64,000 bases of DNA from Streptomyces sp. NRRL WC-3618. Its GTDB lineage: Bacteria > Actinomycetota > Actinomycetes > Streptomycetales > Streptomycetaceae. Location: NCBI RefSeq assembly GCF_001280005.1, contig NZ_LGDW01000248.1, positions 38,728 through 102,727 on the forward strand, in the 5' to 3' direction. This document shows positions 33,508-44,541 of the stretch, piece after piece. Within the stretch, counting starts at the first letter, position 1, and each line of letters starts with the position of its first letter. Below the pieces are notes generated by a model, which was given only the letters and a program-made list of their open reading frames with translations, ran no database searches and was not told the origin of the DNA. The translations under genes and the position numbers were made by a program.

Positions 33508-34917
33508 CTATCGGTTGGCCACCGCCTGCTTGACCAGGGTCTTCCCGAAGTCCCACATCAGCCCGCTCCCGCCGTGCGCGTCGTCCATCACGGCGGTGAA
33601 GGCGTCCACGAACCGGTCCGCCTCCCGCTCCCCCACGACCAGCGGCGGAATCAGCTTGATCACCTCCAGGTGGTCGCCGGAGACCTGCGTCAGGATCCGG
33701 TGCCGTTGCAGCAGCGGTACGACGACCATCTGCGCGAACAGCCCCTTCCGGGCGGCCTGGAGCATCGTCCAACGACCGCGCAGCGCCAGAGACTTGGGCT
33801 TCCCGAACTCGATGCCGATCATCAGACCCCGGCCGCGTACGTCGGCCAGCAGCTCGTACTTGTCGACCAGCGCCGCCAGCCGGGATTTCAACAGCTCCCC
33901 TGTCGCCCGGGCGCCCGCGACGATCTGCTCGTTCTCCATGACCGACAGCACGGCAAGTCCCGCCGCCATGGCCTGGGCGTTGCCCCCGAAGCTGGCCGAG
34001 TGCACGAGGACGCGGTCGATCGACGAGTAGACCTTCTTGAAGATCCACTCCTTGCCGATCGTGGCGCCCACCGGCACATACCCACCGGACAACGCCTTGG
34101 CCACGCACACCAGGTCGGGTTCGACCCCCTCCTCGTGCTGGTAGGCGTAGAAGTCGCCGGTCCGTCCCAGTCCGGTCTGCACCTCGTCCGCGATGAGCAG
34201 CGCCTTGTGCTGGTGCAGCAGTTCCTGGGCGGCGCGCAGATAGCCGGGGGGTGTCTCGTGCACGCCCTTGCCCTGGATCGGCTCGACGATCAGGGCTGCC
34301 ACGTCGCCCTTCTTCACCTCCCGTGCCAGGGCGTCGAGATCACCGAGGGGGACGGCGGTGTCGGGCAGCAGCGGGGCGAAGCCGTCCCGGAAGCCGTCCT
34401 CGCCGTTGACGGACAGGGACCCGGTGGTCAGGCCGTGGAAGGCGTGCGCGCAGTACAGGACGCGTGGCTTCCCGGTGGCGTACCGGGCGAACTTGAGCGC
34501 GGTCTCCACCGCTTCCGTGCCGCTGTTGCCGAAGAACACCCGGTCCAGATGGGGACTGTGGGTGAGGAGGCGCTCGGCGAGCAGCCCGGGCAGCGGCTGG
34601 CAGTCGAAGCGGGTGAGGTCGGCGAGCTGGGCGTCGAGGACGTCGTGCAGCGCCTTGCGGACGACGGGGTGATGGCGGCCGAGCCCCATCACCCCGAACC
34701 CGGCGAGCATGTCGAGGTAGTCGTTGCCGTCCGCGTCCCAGAAGTACGCGCCCTCGGCCCGTTCGTAGACCTTGTCGAAGCCGATGGTGTGCAGCATGCG
34801 CGGGAGCTGGTGGTTGAGGTACCTGGCGTGCAGCTCGTAGCGTTCGGCGCCGCGCTCGGCCAGCAGCGCGCCGAGGTCGAACTCCCCGGACGGGGAACCG
34901 GGTTCAGCGGTTGTCAT
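33508..34917 (-). CDS. hpnO: Class III aminotransferase of the hopanoid operon (HpnO)
   Basis: 469 residues, PLP-dependent. The conserved blocks are FFGNSGTEAVETALKFAR, IADEVQTGLGRTG and the Schiff-base Lys in CVAKALSGGYVPVG (about residue 283). HpnO-type enzymes aminate the hopanoid side chain, giving aminobacteriohopanetriol. ATG 34917 has GGAGAGG upstream. It is coded next to dxs and the regulator, the same order as I recall in S. coelicolor. Confidence 0.9.
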   Translation of the reverse strand: MTTAEPGSPSGEFDLGALLAERGAERYELHARYLNHQLPRMLHTIGFDKVYERAEGAYFWDADGNDYLDMLAGFGVMGLGRHHPVVRKALHDVLDAQLADLTRFDCQPLPGLLAERLLTHSPHLDRVFFGNSGTEAVETALKFARYATGKPRVLYCAHAFHGLTTGSLSVNGEDGFRDGFAPLLPDTAVPLGDLDALAREVKKGDVAALIVEPIQGKGVHETPPGYLRAAQELLHQHKALLIADEVQTGLGRTGDFYAYQHEEGVEPDLVCVAKALSGGYVPVGATIGKEWIFKKVYSSIDRVLVHSASFGGNAQAMAAGLAVLSVMENEQIVAGARATGELLKSRLAALVDKYELLADVRGRGLMIGIEFGKPKSLALRGRWTMLQAARKGLFAQMVVVPLLQRHRILTQVSGDHLEVIKLIPPLVVGEREADRFVDAFTAVMDDAHGGSGLMWDFGKTLVKQAVANR

Positions 34918-34940
34918 TCGTGCCTCTCCTAAGATTTCCC

Positions 34941-36872
34941 CTAAGACTTCCCCGTGGCCTGCCCCTGGGGCAGGCCCTGAGGCAGTCCCTGGGACAGCTC
35001 TTCCTGGGCGGCCAGCCCGGCGCTGATCCGTCCGGCTATCTCGACGGGTGTCAGGCCGATGTCGGCGAGCAGCTCACCGCGCTTGGCGTGCGCGAGGAAC
35101 TGTTCCGGGATGCCGAATCTCCGTACGGGTACGTCGACTTCGGCATCGCCGAGCGCCAGCGCGACCGCGGCGCCGACGCCCGACGCGCGGCTGTTGTCCT
35201 CGACGACGGCCACCATGCGGTGCCCGGCGGCCAGTCCCGGCAGCGCCGGATCGACGGGCTTGACCCAACGCGGGTCCACGACCGTGCAGTTGATGCCGCG
35301 CGCCGCCAGCAGTTCGGCGGTCCGCAGACACACCGGAGCCATCACGCCGACCGCCACCAGCAGCACGTCGGCGGCCTCCTCGGACCGGTGCAGCACATGC
35401 ATCCCGCCGACATGGCCGACCGCCTCGATGGCCGGCCCCACCGACTCCTTGGGGAACCGGATCAGGGTGGGCGCGTCGTCGACGGCCACCGCCTCCCGTA
35501 GCTGGGCGCGGAGTTGGGCAGCGTCGCGGGGCGCGGCGATCCTCAGGCCGGGTACGACCTGGAGGATGGACAGGTCCCACATACCGTTGTGTGACGCTCC
35601 GTCAACTCCCGTGACTCCGGCGCGGTCCAGCACGAACGTCACCCCGCAGCGGTGCAGTGCGACGTCCATCAGCAGCTGGTCGAAGGCACGGTTGAGGAAG
35701 GTGGCGTACACGGCGACGACGGGATGCAGACCGCCCGTCGCCAGCCCCGCCGCCGACACGGCCGCGTGCTGCTCGGCTATCCCGACGTCCCACACCCGGT
35801 CGGGGAACCGCTCGGCGAACTTGCCGAGGCCCACGGGGTGCAGCATGGCCGCGGTGATCGCGACGACGTCGTCCCGCTCCTCCCCGATCCTGACGATCTC
35901 GTCGCCGAACACCGATGTCCAGGAAGGCCCGTTGGAGGGCGCGAGCGGCTCGCAGGTGAGCGGGTCCATCACCCCGACGGTATGGAAGTGGTCCTCCTGG
36001 TGCGAGCGCGCGGGCTCGTAGCCGCGCCCCTTCTCCGTCAGGCAGTGCACGAGCACGGGCCCGTGGAAGCGCTTCGCGCGCCGCAGCGCGGACTCCACCG
36101 CCCCGATGTCGTGTCCGTCGATCGGGCCGACGTACTTCAGCCCCAGGTCCTCGAACATGCCCTGCGGATTGAACGCGTCCTTGAACCCCTTCTTCGCGCC
36201 GTGCAGCGACTCGTACAGGGTGTTGCCGATGAGCGGGGTCCGCAGCAGCACGTCCTTGCCCCAGGCCAGCACCTGTTCGTAGCTGTCCGTCGTGCGCAGG
36301 GTCGCGAGATGGTTGGCGAGTCCCCCGATGGTCGGCGAGTAGGAGCGTTCGTTGTCGTTGACGACGATGATCAGAGGCCGGTCCTTGGCCGCCGCGATGT
36401 TGTTGAGCGCCTCCCAGGCCATCCCGCCGGTGAGCGCGCCGTCGCCGATGACCGCGACGACATGCCCCTTCTCGCCCTGCACCTGGCGGGCCTTGGCGAG
36501 CCCGTCGGCCCAGCCCAGCGCGGTGGACGCGTGACTGTTCTCGATGACGTCGTGCTCGGACTCCTCACGCGAGGGATAGCCGGACAGGCCACCCTTGCCA
36601 CGCAGCTTGGAGAAGTCCTGACGTCCCGTCAGAAGTTTGTGTACGTAGCTCTGGTGGCCGGTGTCCCACAGGATGCGGTCGACCGGTGACTCGAAGACCC
36701 GGTGGAGCGCGATGGAGAGTTCCACCACCCCCAGATTGGGCCCGAGATGGCCGCCGGTCCTGGCGACCGCATGCACCAGGAACTCTCGTATCTCGTCGGA
36801 CAGTTCACCGAGTTCCGCCTCGGACAGCGCCTTCAGGTCACGTGGTCCCCGGATGTTCTCCAGAATCGTCAC
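34941..36872 (-). CDS. dxs: 1-deoxy-D-xylulose-5-phosphate synthase
   Basis: 643 residues. First enzyme of the MEP pathway: condenses pyruvate and glyceraldehyde 3-phosphate. The active-site [15 protein letters not shown], ThDP motif [16 protein letters not shown], transketolase-type Glu in [13 protein letters not shown] and [16 protein letters not shown] are all present. The start is GTG 36872. A C-terminal Gln/Gly/Pro-rich tail ([11 protein letters not shown]) is short repetitive sequence. It is embedded in the hopanoid operon, presumably as an extra copy that lifts precursor supply. Confidence 0.96.
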   Translation of the reverse strand: MTILENIRGPRDLKALSEAELGELSDEIREFLVHAVARTGGHLGPNLGVVELSIALHRVFESPVDRILWDTGHQSYVHKLLTGRQDFSKLRGKGGLSGYPSREESEHDVIENSHASTALGWADGLAKARQVQGEKGHVVAVIGDGALTGGMAWEALNNIAAAKDRPLIIVVNDNERSYSPTIGGLANHLATLRTTDSYEQVLAWGKDVLLRTPLIGNTLYESLHGAKKGFKDAFNPQGMFEDLGLKYVGPIDGHDIGAVESALRRAKRFHGPVLVHCLTEKGRGYEPARSHQEDHFHTVGVMDPLTCEPLAPSNGPSWTSVFGDEIVRIGEERDDVVAITAAMLHPVGLGKFAERFPDRVWDVGIAEQHAAVSAAGLATGGLHPVVAVYATFLNRAFDQLLMDVALHRCGVTFVLDRAGVTGVDGASHNGMWDLSILQVVPGLRIAAPRDAAQLRAQLREAVAVDDAPTLIRFPKESVGPAIEAVGHVGGMHVLHRSEEAADVLLVAVGVMAPVCLRTAELLAARGINCTVVDPRWVKPVDPALPGLAAGHRMVAVVEDNSRASGVGAAVALALGDAEVDVPVRRFGIPEQFLAHAKRGELLADIGLTPVEIAGRISAGLAAQEELSQGLPQGLPQGQATGKS

Positions 36873-36913
36873 GCTCGGGCCCCCTCTTCTTCCGTACTCG
36901 TCAGCCGTGCTGT

Positions 36914-38071
36914 TCAGCTCACGGTGACCGCCGGTTCCCCCGACGCGACGCCGTCACGCTCCATCTGTTCGGCGATCTTCATCGCCTCCTCGATCAGGGT
37001 CTCCACGATCTTCGACTCGGGCACGGTCTTGATGACCTCGCCCTTCACGAAGATCTGCCCCTTGCCGTTGCCGGAGGCGACCCCGAGGTCGGCCTCCCGT
37101 GCCTCGCCGGGGCCGTTGACCACACACCCCATGACAGCGACGCGCAACGGCACCTCCATGCCGTCCAGGCCGGCCGTGACCTGGTCGGCGAGCTTGTAGA
37201 CGTCGACCTGGGCGCGTCCGCACGACGGACACGACACGATCTCCAGCCGCCGTTGCCGCAGGTTCAGCGACTCCAGGATCTGGATGCCGACCTTGACCTC
37301 CTCGACCGGCGGCGCGGACAGGGAGACCCGGATCGTGTCGCCGATGCCCTCGCTGAGCAACGCCCCGAAGGCGACCGCCGACTTGATGGTGCCCTGGAAG
37401 GCGGGACCCGCCTCGGTGACGCCCAGGTGCAGCGGGTAGTCGCACCGTTCGGCGAGCAGCCGATAGGCGTTCGCCATGATCACCGGGTCGTTGTGCTTGA
37501 CCGAGATCTTGATGTCCCGGAAGCCGTGCTCCTCGAACAGCGACGCCTCCCACAACGCCGACTCCACGAGCGCCTCCGGGGTCGCCTTCCCGTACTTCTG
37601 GAGCAGCCTCCGGTCCAGCGAACCCGCGTTGACCCCGATCCGGATCGGCGTGCCGTGGTCCCCCGCGGCCCGCGCGATCTCCTTGACCTGGTCGTCGAAC
37701 TGCTTGATGTTGCCGGGATTGACGCGGACGGCGGCGCAGCCGGCGTCGATCGCGGCGAACACGTACTTCGGCTGGAAGTGGATGTCGGCGATCACCGGGA
37801 TCTGCGACTTGGCCGCGATGGTCGCCAGCGCGTCCGCGTCGTCCTGCGTGGGGCAGGCGACGCGGACGATCTGGCAGCCGGACGCGGTGAGTTCGGCGAT
37901 CTGCTGGAGCGTGGCGCCGATGTCCGACGTACGCGTCGTCGTCATCGACTGCACCGACACCGGGGCCCCGCCCCCGACCGCCACCGGCCCGACCTCGATA
38001 CGCCGGGTGACCCGGCGCTCGGCGATCGGGCGGAGCGGCATCTCGGGGACGCCCAGGGAGACGGCGGTCAC
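36914..38071 (-). CDS. ispG: 4-hydroxy-3-methylbut-2-enyl diphosphate synthase
   Basis: 385 residues. MEP-pathway iron-sulfur enzyme reducing methylerythritol cyclodiphosphate. [20 protein letters not shown] is the N-terminal hallmark; the 4Fe-4S cysteines are in [10 protein letters not shown] and [13 protein letters not shown]. The start is GTG 38071. It lies between dxs and hpnH with short gaps, so it is in the hopanoid transcription unit. Another ispG probably exists at the housekeeping MEP locus. Confidence 0.96.
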   Translation of the reverse strand: MTAVSLGVPEMPLRPIAERRVTRRIEVGPVAVGGGAPVSVQSMTTTRTSDIGATLQQIAELTASGCQIVRVACPTQDDADALATIAAKSQIPVIADIHFQPKYVFAAIDAGCAAVRVNPGNIKQFDDQVKEIARAAGDHGTPIRIGVNAGSLDRRLLQKYGKATPEALVESALWEASLFEEHGFRDIKISVKHNDPVIMANAYRLLAERCDYPLHLGVTEAGPAFQGTIKSAVAFGALLSEGIGDTIRVSLSAPPVEEVKVGIQILESLNLRQRRLEIVSCPSCGRAQVDVYKLADQVTAGLDGMEVPLRVAVMGCVVNGPGEAREADLGVASGNGKGQIFVKGEVIKTVPESKIVETLIEEAMKIAEQMERDGVASGEPAVTVS

Positions 38072-38075
38072 GACG

Positions 38076-39098
38076 TCACTCCCGGTTTCCGGTGACGGTC
38101 TCGCGCATGGCGCGCAGGGACTCCTTCAGGGACCCCATGGTGGCCATGACGGCCGTCGGCTCGTAGCCGCAGTGCGCCATGCAGTTGGCGCACCGGTCGT
38201 CCTTGCCACGGCCGTAGGAGTCCCAGTCGGTCTTCTCGATGAGGTCCTTGTACGTCGTCACGTACCCGTCGCTCATCAGATAGCAGGGCTTCTGCCAGCC
38301 GAACAGCGAGTAGTTCGGGATCGCCCACGCCGTGCACGGGAAGTCGACCTTGCCCTCCAGGAAGTCCAGGAAGAGCGGGGAGTGGTTGAGCCGCCAGCGC
38401 CGCCGGTTGCCGCCCGCGAAAGCCTTCTTGAACAGCTCGCGGGTCTGCTCGACACCGAGGAAGTGCTCCTGGTCGGGGGCCTTCTCGTAGGCGTAGGCAG
38501 GGGAGATCATCATCTCGTCGACCTGGAGCTCGTCGTTGAGGTAGTTGAGTACCTCGATGACGGTCTGCGGGGTGTCGGTGTTGAAGAAGGTCGAGTTGGT
38601 GGTGACCCGGAAACCGCGCCTCTTGGCCTCCTTGATGGCGGCCACGGCCTCGTCGAACACCCCCTCCTTCGCCACGGACTCGTCGTGCCGCTCCCGCAGG
38701 CCGTCGATGTGCACGGCGAACGCGAAGTACGGCGAGGGCGTGAACTTGTCCAGCTTCTTGCGCAGCAGCACGGCGTTGGTGCAGAGGAAGACGTACTTCT
38801 TCCTGCCCACCAACTGCCGCACGATCTCGTCGATATGAGGGTGCATCAGGGGCTCGCCGCCCGCGATGGACACCATCGGGGCCCCGGATTCGAGCACCGC
38901 CCCGACGGCCTGGGCGACCGGCATGCGCTGCTTGAGCACACCGGCCGGATGCTGGATCTTGCCGCAGCCCTCGCACGCCAGGTTGCAGGCGTAGAGCGGC
39001 TCGAGTTCGACGATCAGCGGGAACTTGTCCCGCTTACGGATTTTCTGTTCGGCCAAATACGTAGCGACCTTGATGGTCTGGCGGAGCGGCATGGCCAT
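38076..39098 (-). CDS. hpnH: Radical SAM adenosylhopane synthase (HpnH)
   Basis: About 340 residues. Adds the adenosyl group from S-adenosylmethionine to diploptene, making adenosylhopane. The radical SAM triad is [11 protein letters not shown], near residue 40; a C-terminal cysteine set ([12 protein letters not shown]) is also typical. ATG 39098 is chosen because AGGAGG stands eight bases upstream; the frame extends to 39137. Followed immediately by ispG. Confidence 0.94.
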   Translation of the reverse strand: MAMPLRQTIKVATYLAEQKIRKRDKFPLIVELEPLYACNLACEGCGKIQHPAGVLKQRMPVAQAVGAVLESGAPMVSIAGGEPLMHPHIDEIVRQLVGRKKYVFLCTNAVLLRKKLDKFTPSPYFAFAVHIDGLRERHDESVAKEGVFDEAVAAIKEAKRRGFRVTTNSTFFNTDTPQTVIEVLNYLNDELQVDEMMISPAYAYEKAPDQEHFLGVEQTRELFKKAFAGGNRRRWRLNHSPLFLDFLEGKVDFPCTAWAIPNYSLFGWQKPCYLMSDGYVTTYKDLIEKTDWDSYGRGKDDRCANCMAHCGYEPTAVMATMGSLKESLRAMRETVTGNRE

Positions 39099-39103
39099 CT
39101 GGC

Positions 39104-39739
39104 TCACCTCCTGGGGAGCAGCAAGGAACGGTGCCATTCGACAAAAGCGGGAAGGACCGAACGAAGAACGCGGAAGGCCGATATTCCACCGCGAAGCGTG
39201 CCGATCCGGACGAGTTCATGCTCTGGAGCGTCCACGACCACCCGTACGGCCGCAACCGGGCGCACGCCCGTGCGCACGGCGCTGAGGAGCGTGGCCGCCG
39301 ACTCCATGTCGACCGCGATGGCGCCGGTCGCGAGCAGCTCCGACCGTTCGTGACCGCGTACGACATGGTCGGAGCCGGTGAGCGGCCCTGTGTGGACGGT
39401 GCGCCCGGGTACCGCGCGCACCAGTTCCTTGACGAGCAGTTCCGTGCCGACGCAGCGGGTGACGCCGCGCGGGTCCCTGGTCTCCTCGGCGACCACCAGG
39501 TCACCGGGGTGCATGCCGGGCGCGAGTCCGGCGCAGAAGCCGGTGGCCAGGACCGCCGCGTCGCGCAAGAGCGGGTCGGCGAGGGTCCGGGTGACGGCCG
39601 CCCGAGCCGCCTCGGGCCCCATTCCCGTACGCAGCACGGTGACGGGTCCCGCGCCGCGTGCGCCCCGGCGCAGGGCGAGCCGTTCGATGCCGAGCGCGCA
39701 GGCGATCAGCAGCGGGGCCGGCTCGGGCTGCCTGGCCAT
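39104..39739 (-). CDS. hpnG: Phosphorylase-family nucleosidase of the hopanoid operon (HpnG)
   Basis: 211 residues of the nucleoside phosphorylase/MTAN superfamily. GMGPEAARAAV and the late AVDMESAATLLSA (purine/ribose-binding Glu) identify the family. HpnG removes adenine from adenosylhopane to give ribosylhopane. Its ATG shares one base with the stop of the cyclase gene (TGATG), so it is translationally coupled to it. Confidence 0.9.
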   Translation of the reverse strand: MARQPEPAPLLIACALGIERLALRRGARGAGPVTVLRTGMGPEAARAAVTRTLADPLLRDAAVLATGFCAGLAPGMHPGDLVVAEETRDPRGVTRCVGTELLVKELVRAVPGRTVHTGPLTGSDHVVRGHERSELLATGAIAVDMESAATLLSAVRTGVRPVAAVRVVVDAPEHELVRIGTLRGGISAFRVLRSVLPAFVEWHRSLLLPRR

Positions 39740-41736
39740 CAGCCCCCCTTGACGTCGGCGAAGGGCTCCCCGTGGACGTACCGGCCGAGCGCGGTGAGCG
39801 GGAAGACCTGGCGGTAGAGGTGGTAGTTGATCGAGAAGTCCCAGGGGAAGCCGGTGCCGGTGAAGTACGGCTCGTCCCAGGAGCCGTCCGGCAGCTGGGT
39901 CGCCGCGAGCCACCCGACGCCGCGTTCGACGGCCTTCGAGTCGTGCTCCCCGGCGGCCAGCAGGGCGAGGAGCGCCCAGGCCGTCTGGGAGGGGGTCGAG
40001 GCGCCCCGGCCGCTCCAGCCCGCGCTGTCGTGGTAGGAGCGCAGATCCTCGCCCCAGCCGCCGTCGTCGTTCTGGACCTTCTCCAGCCAGCCCACCGCGC
40101 GCCGGATCGCCGGGTGCGTGGCGGGCAGGCCGGCGGCGGTCAGCGCGGGCACCACCGAGCCGGTGCCGTAGACGTAGTTGACGCCCCAGCGGCCGAACCA
40201 GGCGCCGCCCGGCTCCTGTTCGGCGAGCAGCCACTCGATGCCGCGCCGGGTGCGCGGATCGTGGGACATGCCCTCGACGGCGAGCATCTCCACGACATGC
40301 GCGGTGACGTCGGCGGACGGCGGGTCGATGACCTCGCCGAAGTCGCAGAACGGCAGCTTGTTGGGGAGCGTGCTGGTGTTGTCGACGTCGAAGGCGCCCC
40401 AGGCACCGTTCTTCGACTGCATCCCGAGGTTCCAGTTGACCCCGCGCTCGATGGCCTTCTCGACCCGCTTCGGATCGTGGTGCTTGACGCGGCGCAGTGC
40501 GAGGACGACCTCGGCGGTGTCGTCGATGTCGGGGTAGTTGTCGTTGTGGAACTCGAACGCCCAGCCGCCGGGCGGCAGTTCGGGCCGACGTACGGACCAG
40601 TCGCCGGGCCGGACCACCTGCTCGCCCAGCATCCAGTCGGCGGCCTTGACCAGTTGGGGGTGGTCGGCGGGCACGCCGGCGTCGGCGAGGGCGATGACGG
40701 CGAGGCAGGTGTCCCACACCGGTGACTGGCAGGCCTCGATCATCCGGGCCCCGTCCTCGCGCCACACCGTGAAGCGGTCAAGGGACGTCAACCCGGCCCG
40801 CATGACCGGGTGTTCCAGGTCGTAGCCGAGCAGGTGCAGGGCGATCAACGAGTAGACGGCGGGCGGCTGGATGCCTCCCCAGCAACCGTCGTTCTCCTGA
40901 CGCTCGATGATCCAGCGGGCGGCGGCGTTCATCGCCGCCGTGCGCAACCGGCGCACCGCCACCTTGCGGTAGCCGTGCAGAATGCGGTCGAGACGCTGGA
41001 AGACGCCGTCCCAACTCGCGATCGGAGCAAAGGACTTGCCCGGGTTCGGCAGGTCGGGGTCGGTGTGCAGCTCGGTGAGCGGGAAGGGCGCCGGGCGGAC
41101 CGGGCGCTTCGCGCTGACGACGGTGAGCGGCACGATGGTCTGCCGGGCCCAGCAGCCGAAGTCGTAGATGTTGAGCGGCATCCACGTCGGGAAGTAGATG
41201 AGTTCCGGCGGGAGTTCGGGCAGGTCGTCCCACTTCCACCAGCCGAACAGGGCCAGCCAGATCCGGGTGAAGACCCGGGCGGCGGCGATGCCTCCCCGGT
41301 CGCGGATCCAGGCGGACGCCTGCGCCATGTGCGGCGCTTCGGGGGCGTCCCCAGCCAGCCGCAGGGCGACGTACGCCTCGATGGTGGCGGAGAGTTCGGC
41401 GGGTCCGCCGTGGAAGGTGGCCCAGGTGCCGTCGGCACGCTGCTCGCCACGGATGAACAACGCGGCTGCCTGGGTGGTCTGTTCGTCCCGGATGCCCAGG
41501 AACTGACGGAGCAGGAGGTCCTCGGCGTCCATCGTGACGTTGGTCTCGAGGTCGCCCTTCCACCAGCCCTGCTCGTCCTGCCGCGCGAGCAGATGATCGA
41601 TGGCATGCCTCATGGCATGCGCGGCGGCATCCTGAACCCCTGCCGCCACTGGGGCGTCGGTGCCGGTTTCGGTTTCGCTGGCCGAGGCAGCGCGGGGCGG
41701 CAGGGCCCCGGTGCTTCCGTCGGTCGTCGCTGTCAT
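39739..41736 (-). CDS. shc: Squalene-hopene cyclase
   Basis: About 665 residues. Cyclises squalene to hopene/diplopterol at the membrane. The catalytic DxDD motif is PDIDDTAEV (about residue 405) and several QW repeats are visible (QNDDGGWGED, EQEPGGAWFGRWG, ATQLPDGSWDEPYF). ATG 41736 has AAGGGG six bases upstream, preferred over ATG 41760. The first 40 residues are an Ala/Thr/Glu-rich extension. It overlaps hpnG by one base. Confidence 0.96.
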   Translation of the reverse strand: MTATTDGSTGALPPRAASASETETGTDAPVAAGVQDAAAHAMRHAIDHLLARQDEQGWWKGDLETNVTMDAEDLLLRQFLGIRDEQTTQAAALFIRGEQRADGTWATFHGGPAELSATIEAYVALRLAGDAPEAPHMAQASAWIRDRGGIAAARVFTRIWLALFGWWKWDDLPELPPELIYFPTWMPLNIYDFGCWARQTIVPLTVVSAKRPVRPAPFPLTELHTDPDLPNPGKSFAPIASWDGVFQRLDRILHGYRKVAVRRLRTAAMNAAARWIIERQENDGCWGGIQPPAVYSLIALHLLGYDLEHPVMRAGLTSLDRFTVWREDGARMIEACQSPVWDTCLAVIALADAGVPADHPQLVKAADWMLGEQVVRPGDWSVRRPELPPGGWAFEFHNDNYPDIDDTAEVVLALRRVKHHDPKRVEKAIERGVNWNLGMQSKNGAWGAFDVDNTSTLPNKLPFCDFGEVIDPPSADVTAHVVEMLAVEGMSHDPRTRRGIEWLLAEQEPGGAWFGRWGVNYVYGTGSVVPALTAAGLPATHPAIRRAVGWLEKVQNDDGGWGEDLRSYHDSAGWSGRGASTPSQTAWALLALLAAGEHDSKAVERGVGWLAATQLPDGSWDEPYFTGTGFPWDFSINYHLYRQVFPLTALGRYVHGEPFADVKGG

Positions 41737-41850
41737 GGCTTCCCCTTCGTGCAGTGGCATGTCTCTGCTGTGTGGGTCCGCCGTCGGCCGGTGCGCCGCT
41801 GAACGCGGCGCCGGCCGGCGACTACGCGAGGCTTATTCGGCCGATAGTGA

Positions 41851-42987
41851 TCATCTCTTTCGTACGACGACGAAGTCGGCGAGCGCCGTGAACTGCGCAC
41901 GCACCCGGTCGGGCATGTCGATGGCGCTCAGTGCGTCGACGGCGATGGTGTGCTGCCGGCGCGCCTCCTCGGCGGTCCACTCCCGGCCGCCCGCCTGTTC
42001 GATCAAGGCGGCGCGGACGGCGAACTCCTCCTCGGAGAAGTTCTCGAACTCGCTGCTCTGCGCGTCGGCGGCGAGCAGTTCACCGAGCCGTTCGGCGGCC
42101 GGGCCGCGCGCCGCGAGGGCGGCGACGACGGGCAGGGACTTCTTGCGCTGGCGCAGGTCGCTCCAGGTCTGCTTGCCGGTGGCCTCCGGGTCGCCCCAGA
42201 TGCCGAGGAGGTCGTCGACGGCCTGGAAGGCCAGGCCGAGGTGGTAGCCGTACTTCTCCAGGGTGTCGGCGGTGCGGTCGTCCGCGCCGCCGAGGACCGC
42301 GCCGATGGAGCTGGCGCAGGCGAGCAGGGCGCCCGTCTTGTTGCCCTCCATCTCCAGGCACTCCTCGACGGTGACACGGTCGCGGTGCTCGTACGAGATG
42401 TCCTGCGCCTGGCCGTCGATGAGGGCGCGGGTGGCGGTGGTCAGGCGGCGGGTGGCGCGGCCGGCCTCGACGGTGCCGAGTTCCAGGAGAATCTCGTTGG
42501 CCAGCGCGAACAGGGCGTCGCCGACCAGGATGGCCTGGGCGGGGCCGTACACCTTCCACACGGTGTCACGGTGGCGGCGCTGTTCGTCGCCGTCCATGAG
42601 GTCGTCGTGCAGCAGCGAGAAGTTGTGCACGAGTTCGACGGCGACCGCGCCGGGGATGCCGACCTCGGGGTCGGCGCCGGTGACCTCGGCGGACAGCACG
42701 GCGAGCGCGGGGCGTACGGCCTTGCCGCCGTCGCCGGCGGCGGGCCTGCCCTGGGCGTCGATCCAGCCGAAGTGGTAAGCGGAGACGGTGTCCATGGGCG
42801 CCGCGAGACGGTTGATCGCCGTCCGCAGTACCGGAGTGGCCAGGGTCCGGCCGCGCTCCAGGAGCGCGGTCACGTCCACCGCGGTCCCTCGAGCGGCCTT
42901 CGGGGCCGGGGGCACAGTGGGCACAGTCTCTCCTCTTGTTCCGGTGCTGGGGGTGCGGGGACCTGCCGTGTGCTGATGGTCGAGCAT
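41851..42987 (-). CDS. Polyprenyl (probably farnesyl) diphosphate synthase
   Basis: 378 residues of the trans-prenyl synthase family: first Asp-rich motif HDDLMDGDEQRR, second DDLLGIWGD. In the hopanoid operon it should make the C15 farnesyl diphosphate used by HpnD; chain length cannot be fixed by eye. ATG 42987 shares TGATG with the stop of hpnE. The N-terminal 40 residues are Thr/Pro-rich and not part of the fold. About 110 nt separate it from the cyclase gene. Confidence 0.92.
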   Translation of the reverse strand: MLDHQHTAGPRTPSTGTRGETVPTVPPAPKAARGTAVDVTALLERGRTLATPVLRTAINRLAAPMDTVSAYHFGWIDAQGRPAAGDGGKAVRPALAVLSAEVTGADPEVGIPGAVAVELVHNFSLLHDDLMDGDEQRRHRDTVWKVYGPAQAILVGDALFALANEILLELGTVEAGRATRRLTTATRALIDGQAQDISYEHRDRVTVEECLEMEGNKTGALLACASSIGAVLGGADDRTADTLEKYGYHLGLAFQAVDDLLGIWGDPEATGKQTWSDLRQRKKSLPVVAALAARGPAAERLGELLAADAQSSEFENFSEEEFAVRAALIEQAGGREWTAEEARRQHTIAVDALSAIDMPDRVRAQFTALADFVVVRKR

Positions 42988-44405
42988 CAAGCCGCCTCCT
43001 CGACGTCGAAGAGGTGGTGGCGGGGCCGGCCCAGGGTGGCCAGCGCGGCGCCGGCCGCACTGACTCCGCTGCGGACCGCACTCTCCATGGTCGCGGGCCA
43101 CCCGGTGGCGGTCCACGAGCCGGCCAGGTACAGGCCGGGGCTTCTGGTGCGGGCGCCGGGCCGCAGCCGCCCGACGCCTGGGGTGGGGGCGAACGTCGCT
43201 GTCCGCTCCCGGGTGACGAAGAAATCCCGTACTCCGGCGCCCCGCGCGCGGGGCAACAACCGCTCCAGTTCGGGCAGGTACCGCTCCCGCAGCGACGCCA
43301 CGGGCTCGTCGATCTCGTCGTGCGCGGCCGACTGCGACAGCGCCAGGTACTGGCCGTCGCCGCCGAGCCCGGATGCCTCGGTCCGGTCGAAGACCCACTG
43401 CACCGGGCTGCCGAGCGCCGTGAGGAACGGTGTGTTCAGCACCTTGCGGTCGTACACCACATGCACATTGAGGATCGGTGCGGTGCCGATCTCCAGCAGC
43501 CGTTCGGGGGCGTCGAGCGCTCCCGCCGGCAGGAGATCGTGCGCCTCGCGCTGCGCGACGGCGAGCACGACGGCGTCCGCGTCGAGGGTCTCGCCGGGAA
43601 CCGACACGCTCCAGCGGCCGTTCTCGAGGTGTCGGAGGGAGGTGACGCGTGTACGGACTTCGGTGCGCACGCCTGCGGAGTCGAGCGCCTTGCGGGCCAG
43701 AGTGTCGTGCAGTTCGCCCAGCGGGACACGCGCCCAGCCGATGTCGGCCGCGCCCGGGTCGGACAGCAGACCGGTCTTGAACACCATCGCGGCGAGCCCG
43801 AGGGACGAGTCCCCGGCCACCGCGTTGAGGGTGGCGACCCCCACCAGGTCCCACAGTGCCTCGACGGCACGCTCCGACTGACCGTGCGCGGCCAGCCAGC
43901 TGCCGAAGTCCTGTGCGTCCAGCGCCGGGTCCGCGAGGTCCAGTGCCTTGAGCGCGAGTGCGGCGCGCCCGACTCTGGCGCGCTCGGTGAGCGAGAGGTG
44001 CGGATACGTGGCAAGGCTGCGCCCGAGATGCAGAGGTACGGGCAGCGCGTCGCGCCGGAGTCTGCCGAGGCGCCGTCCCGCGGGCTTCGCCAGGTCGACC
44101 ACCGGCACGTCGAGACGGGCCTGCACCGGTGCGAGCGCCGCGCCGTCGATGCGGTCGAGGAACCAGCGGTAGGCGGTGCAGCAACGCAGGTACACGTGCT
44201 GGCCGTTGTCCACGGTGAGGCCGTCGCGCCGGAACGAGAAGGCGAGGCCGCCGAGCCGCGGCCTGCCTTCGAGCAGCGTGACGCGGACCCCGGCGTCGGC
44301 GAGCGAGAGCGCCGCGGTGATGCCTGCCAGCCCGCCGCCGATCACCACCGCGGTCTTCTCACCGCGGTGGTCCCTGCGTTCCCCGGCCCGCGTACCCTCG
44401 CTCAT
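42987..44405 (-). CDS. hpnE: Hydroxysqualene dehydroxylase (HpnE)
   Basis: 472 residues, FAD-dependent. The dinucleotide motif VVIGGGLAGITAALSLADAG is at about residue 20, and LYLAGSWTATGWPATMESAV is the usual C-terminal flavin segment. HpnE reduces hydroxysqualene to squalene in the HpnC/D/E route. Start ATG 44405 has GGGGGGAA upstream; 136 nt separate it from hpnD. It is coupled to the prenyl synthase gene by TGATG. Confidence 0.92.
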   Translation of the reverse strand: MSEGTRAGERRDHRGEKTAVVIGGGLAGITAALSLADAGVRVTLLEGRPRLGGLAFSFRRDGLTVDNGQHVYLRCCTAYRWFLDRIDGAALAPVQARLDVPVVDLAKPAGRRLGRLRRDALPVPLHLGRSLATYPHLSLTERARVGRAALALKALDLADPALDAQDFGSWLAAHGQSERAVEALWDLVGVATLNAVAGDSSLGLAAMVFKTGLLSDPGAADIGWARVPLGELHDTLARKALDSAGVRTEVRTRVTSLRHLENGRWSVSVPGETLDADAVVLAVAQREAHDLLPAGALDAPERLLEIGTAPILNVHVVYDRKVLNTPFLTALGSPVQWVFDRTEASGLGGDGQYLALSQSAAHDEIDEPVASLRERYLPELERLLPRARGAGVRDFFVTRERTATFAPTPGVGRLRPGARTRSPGLYLAGSWTATGWPATMESAVRSGVSAAGAALATLGRPRHHLFDVEEAA

Positions 44406-44541
44406 CGCGCATTCCCCCCTGTGCACCCGCCGTGCCGGACGAACGCCGCACGTCGAGCCGTCGAAGTCAGGGACGCCGTCCCCGACCGGAGGGTTGCACG
44501 CCGCTGCGCCGCGGGCCCGGTTCCCTGAACCGAATCGCCCA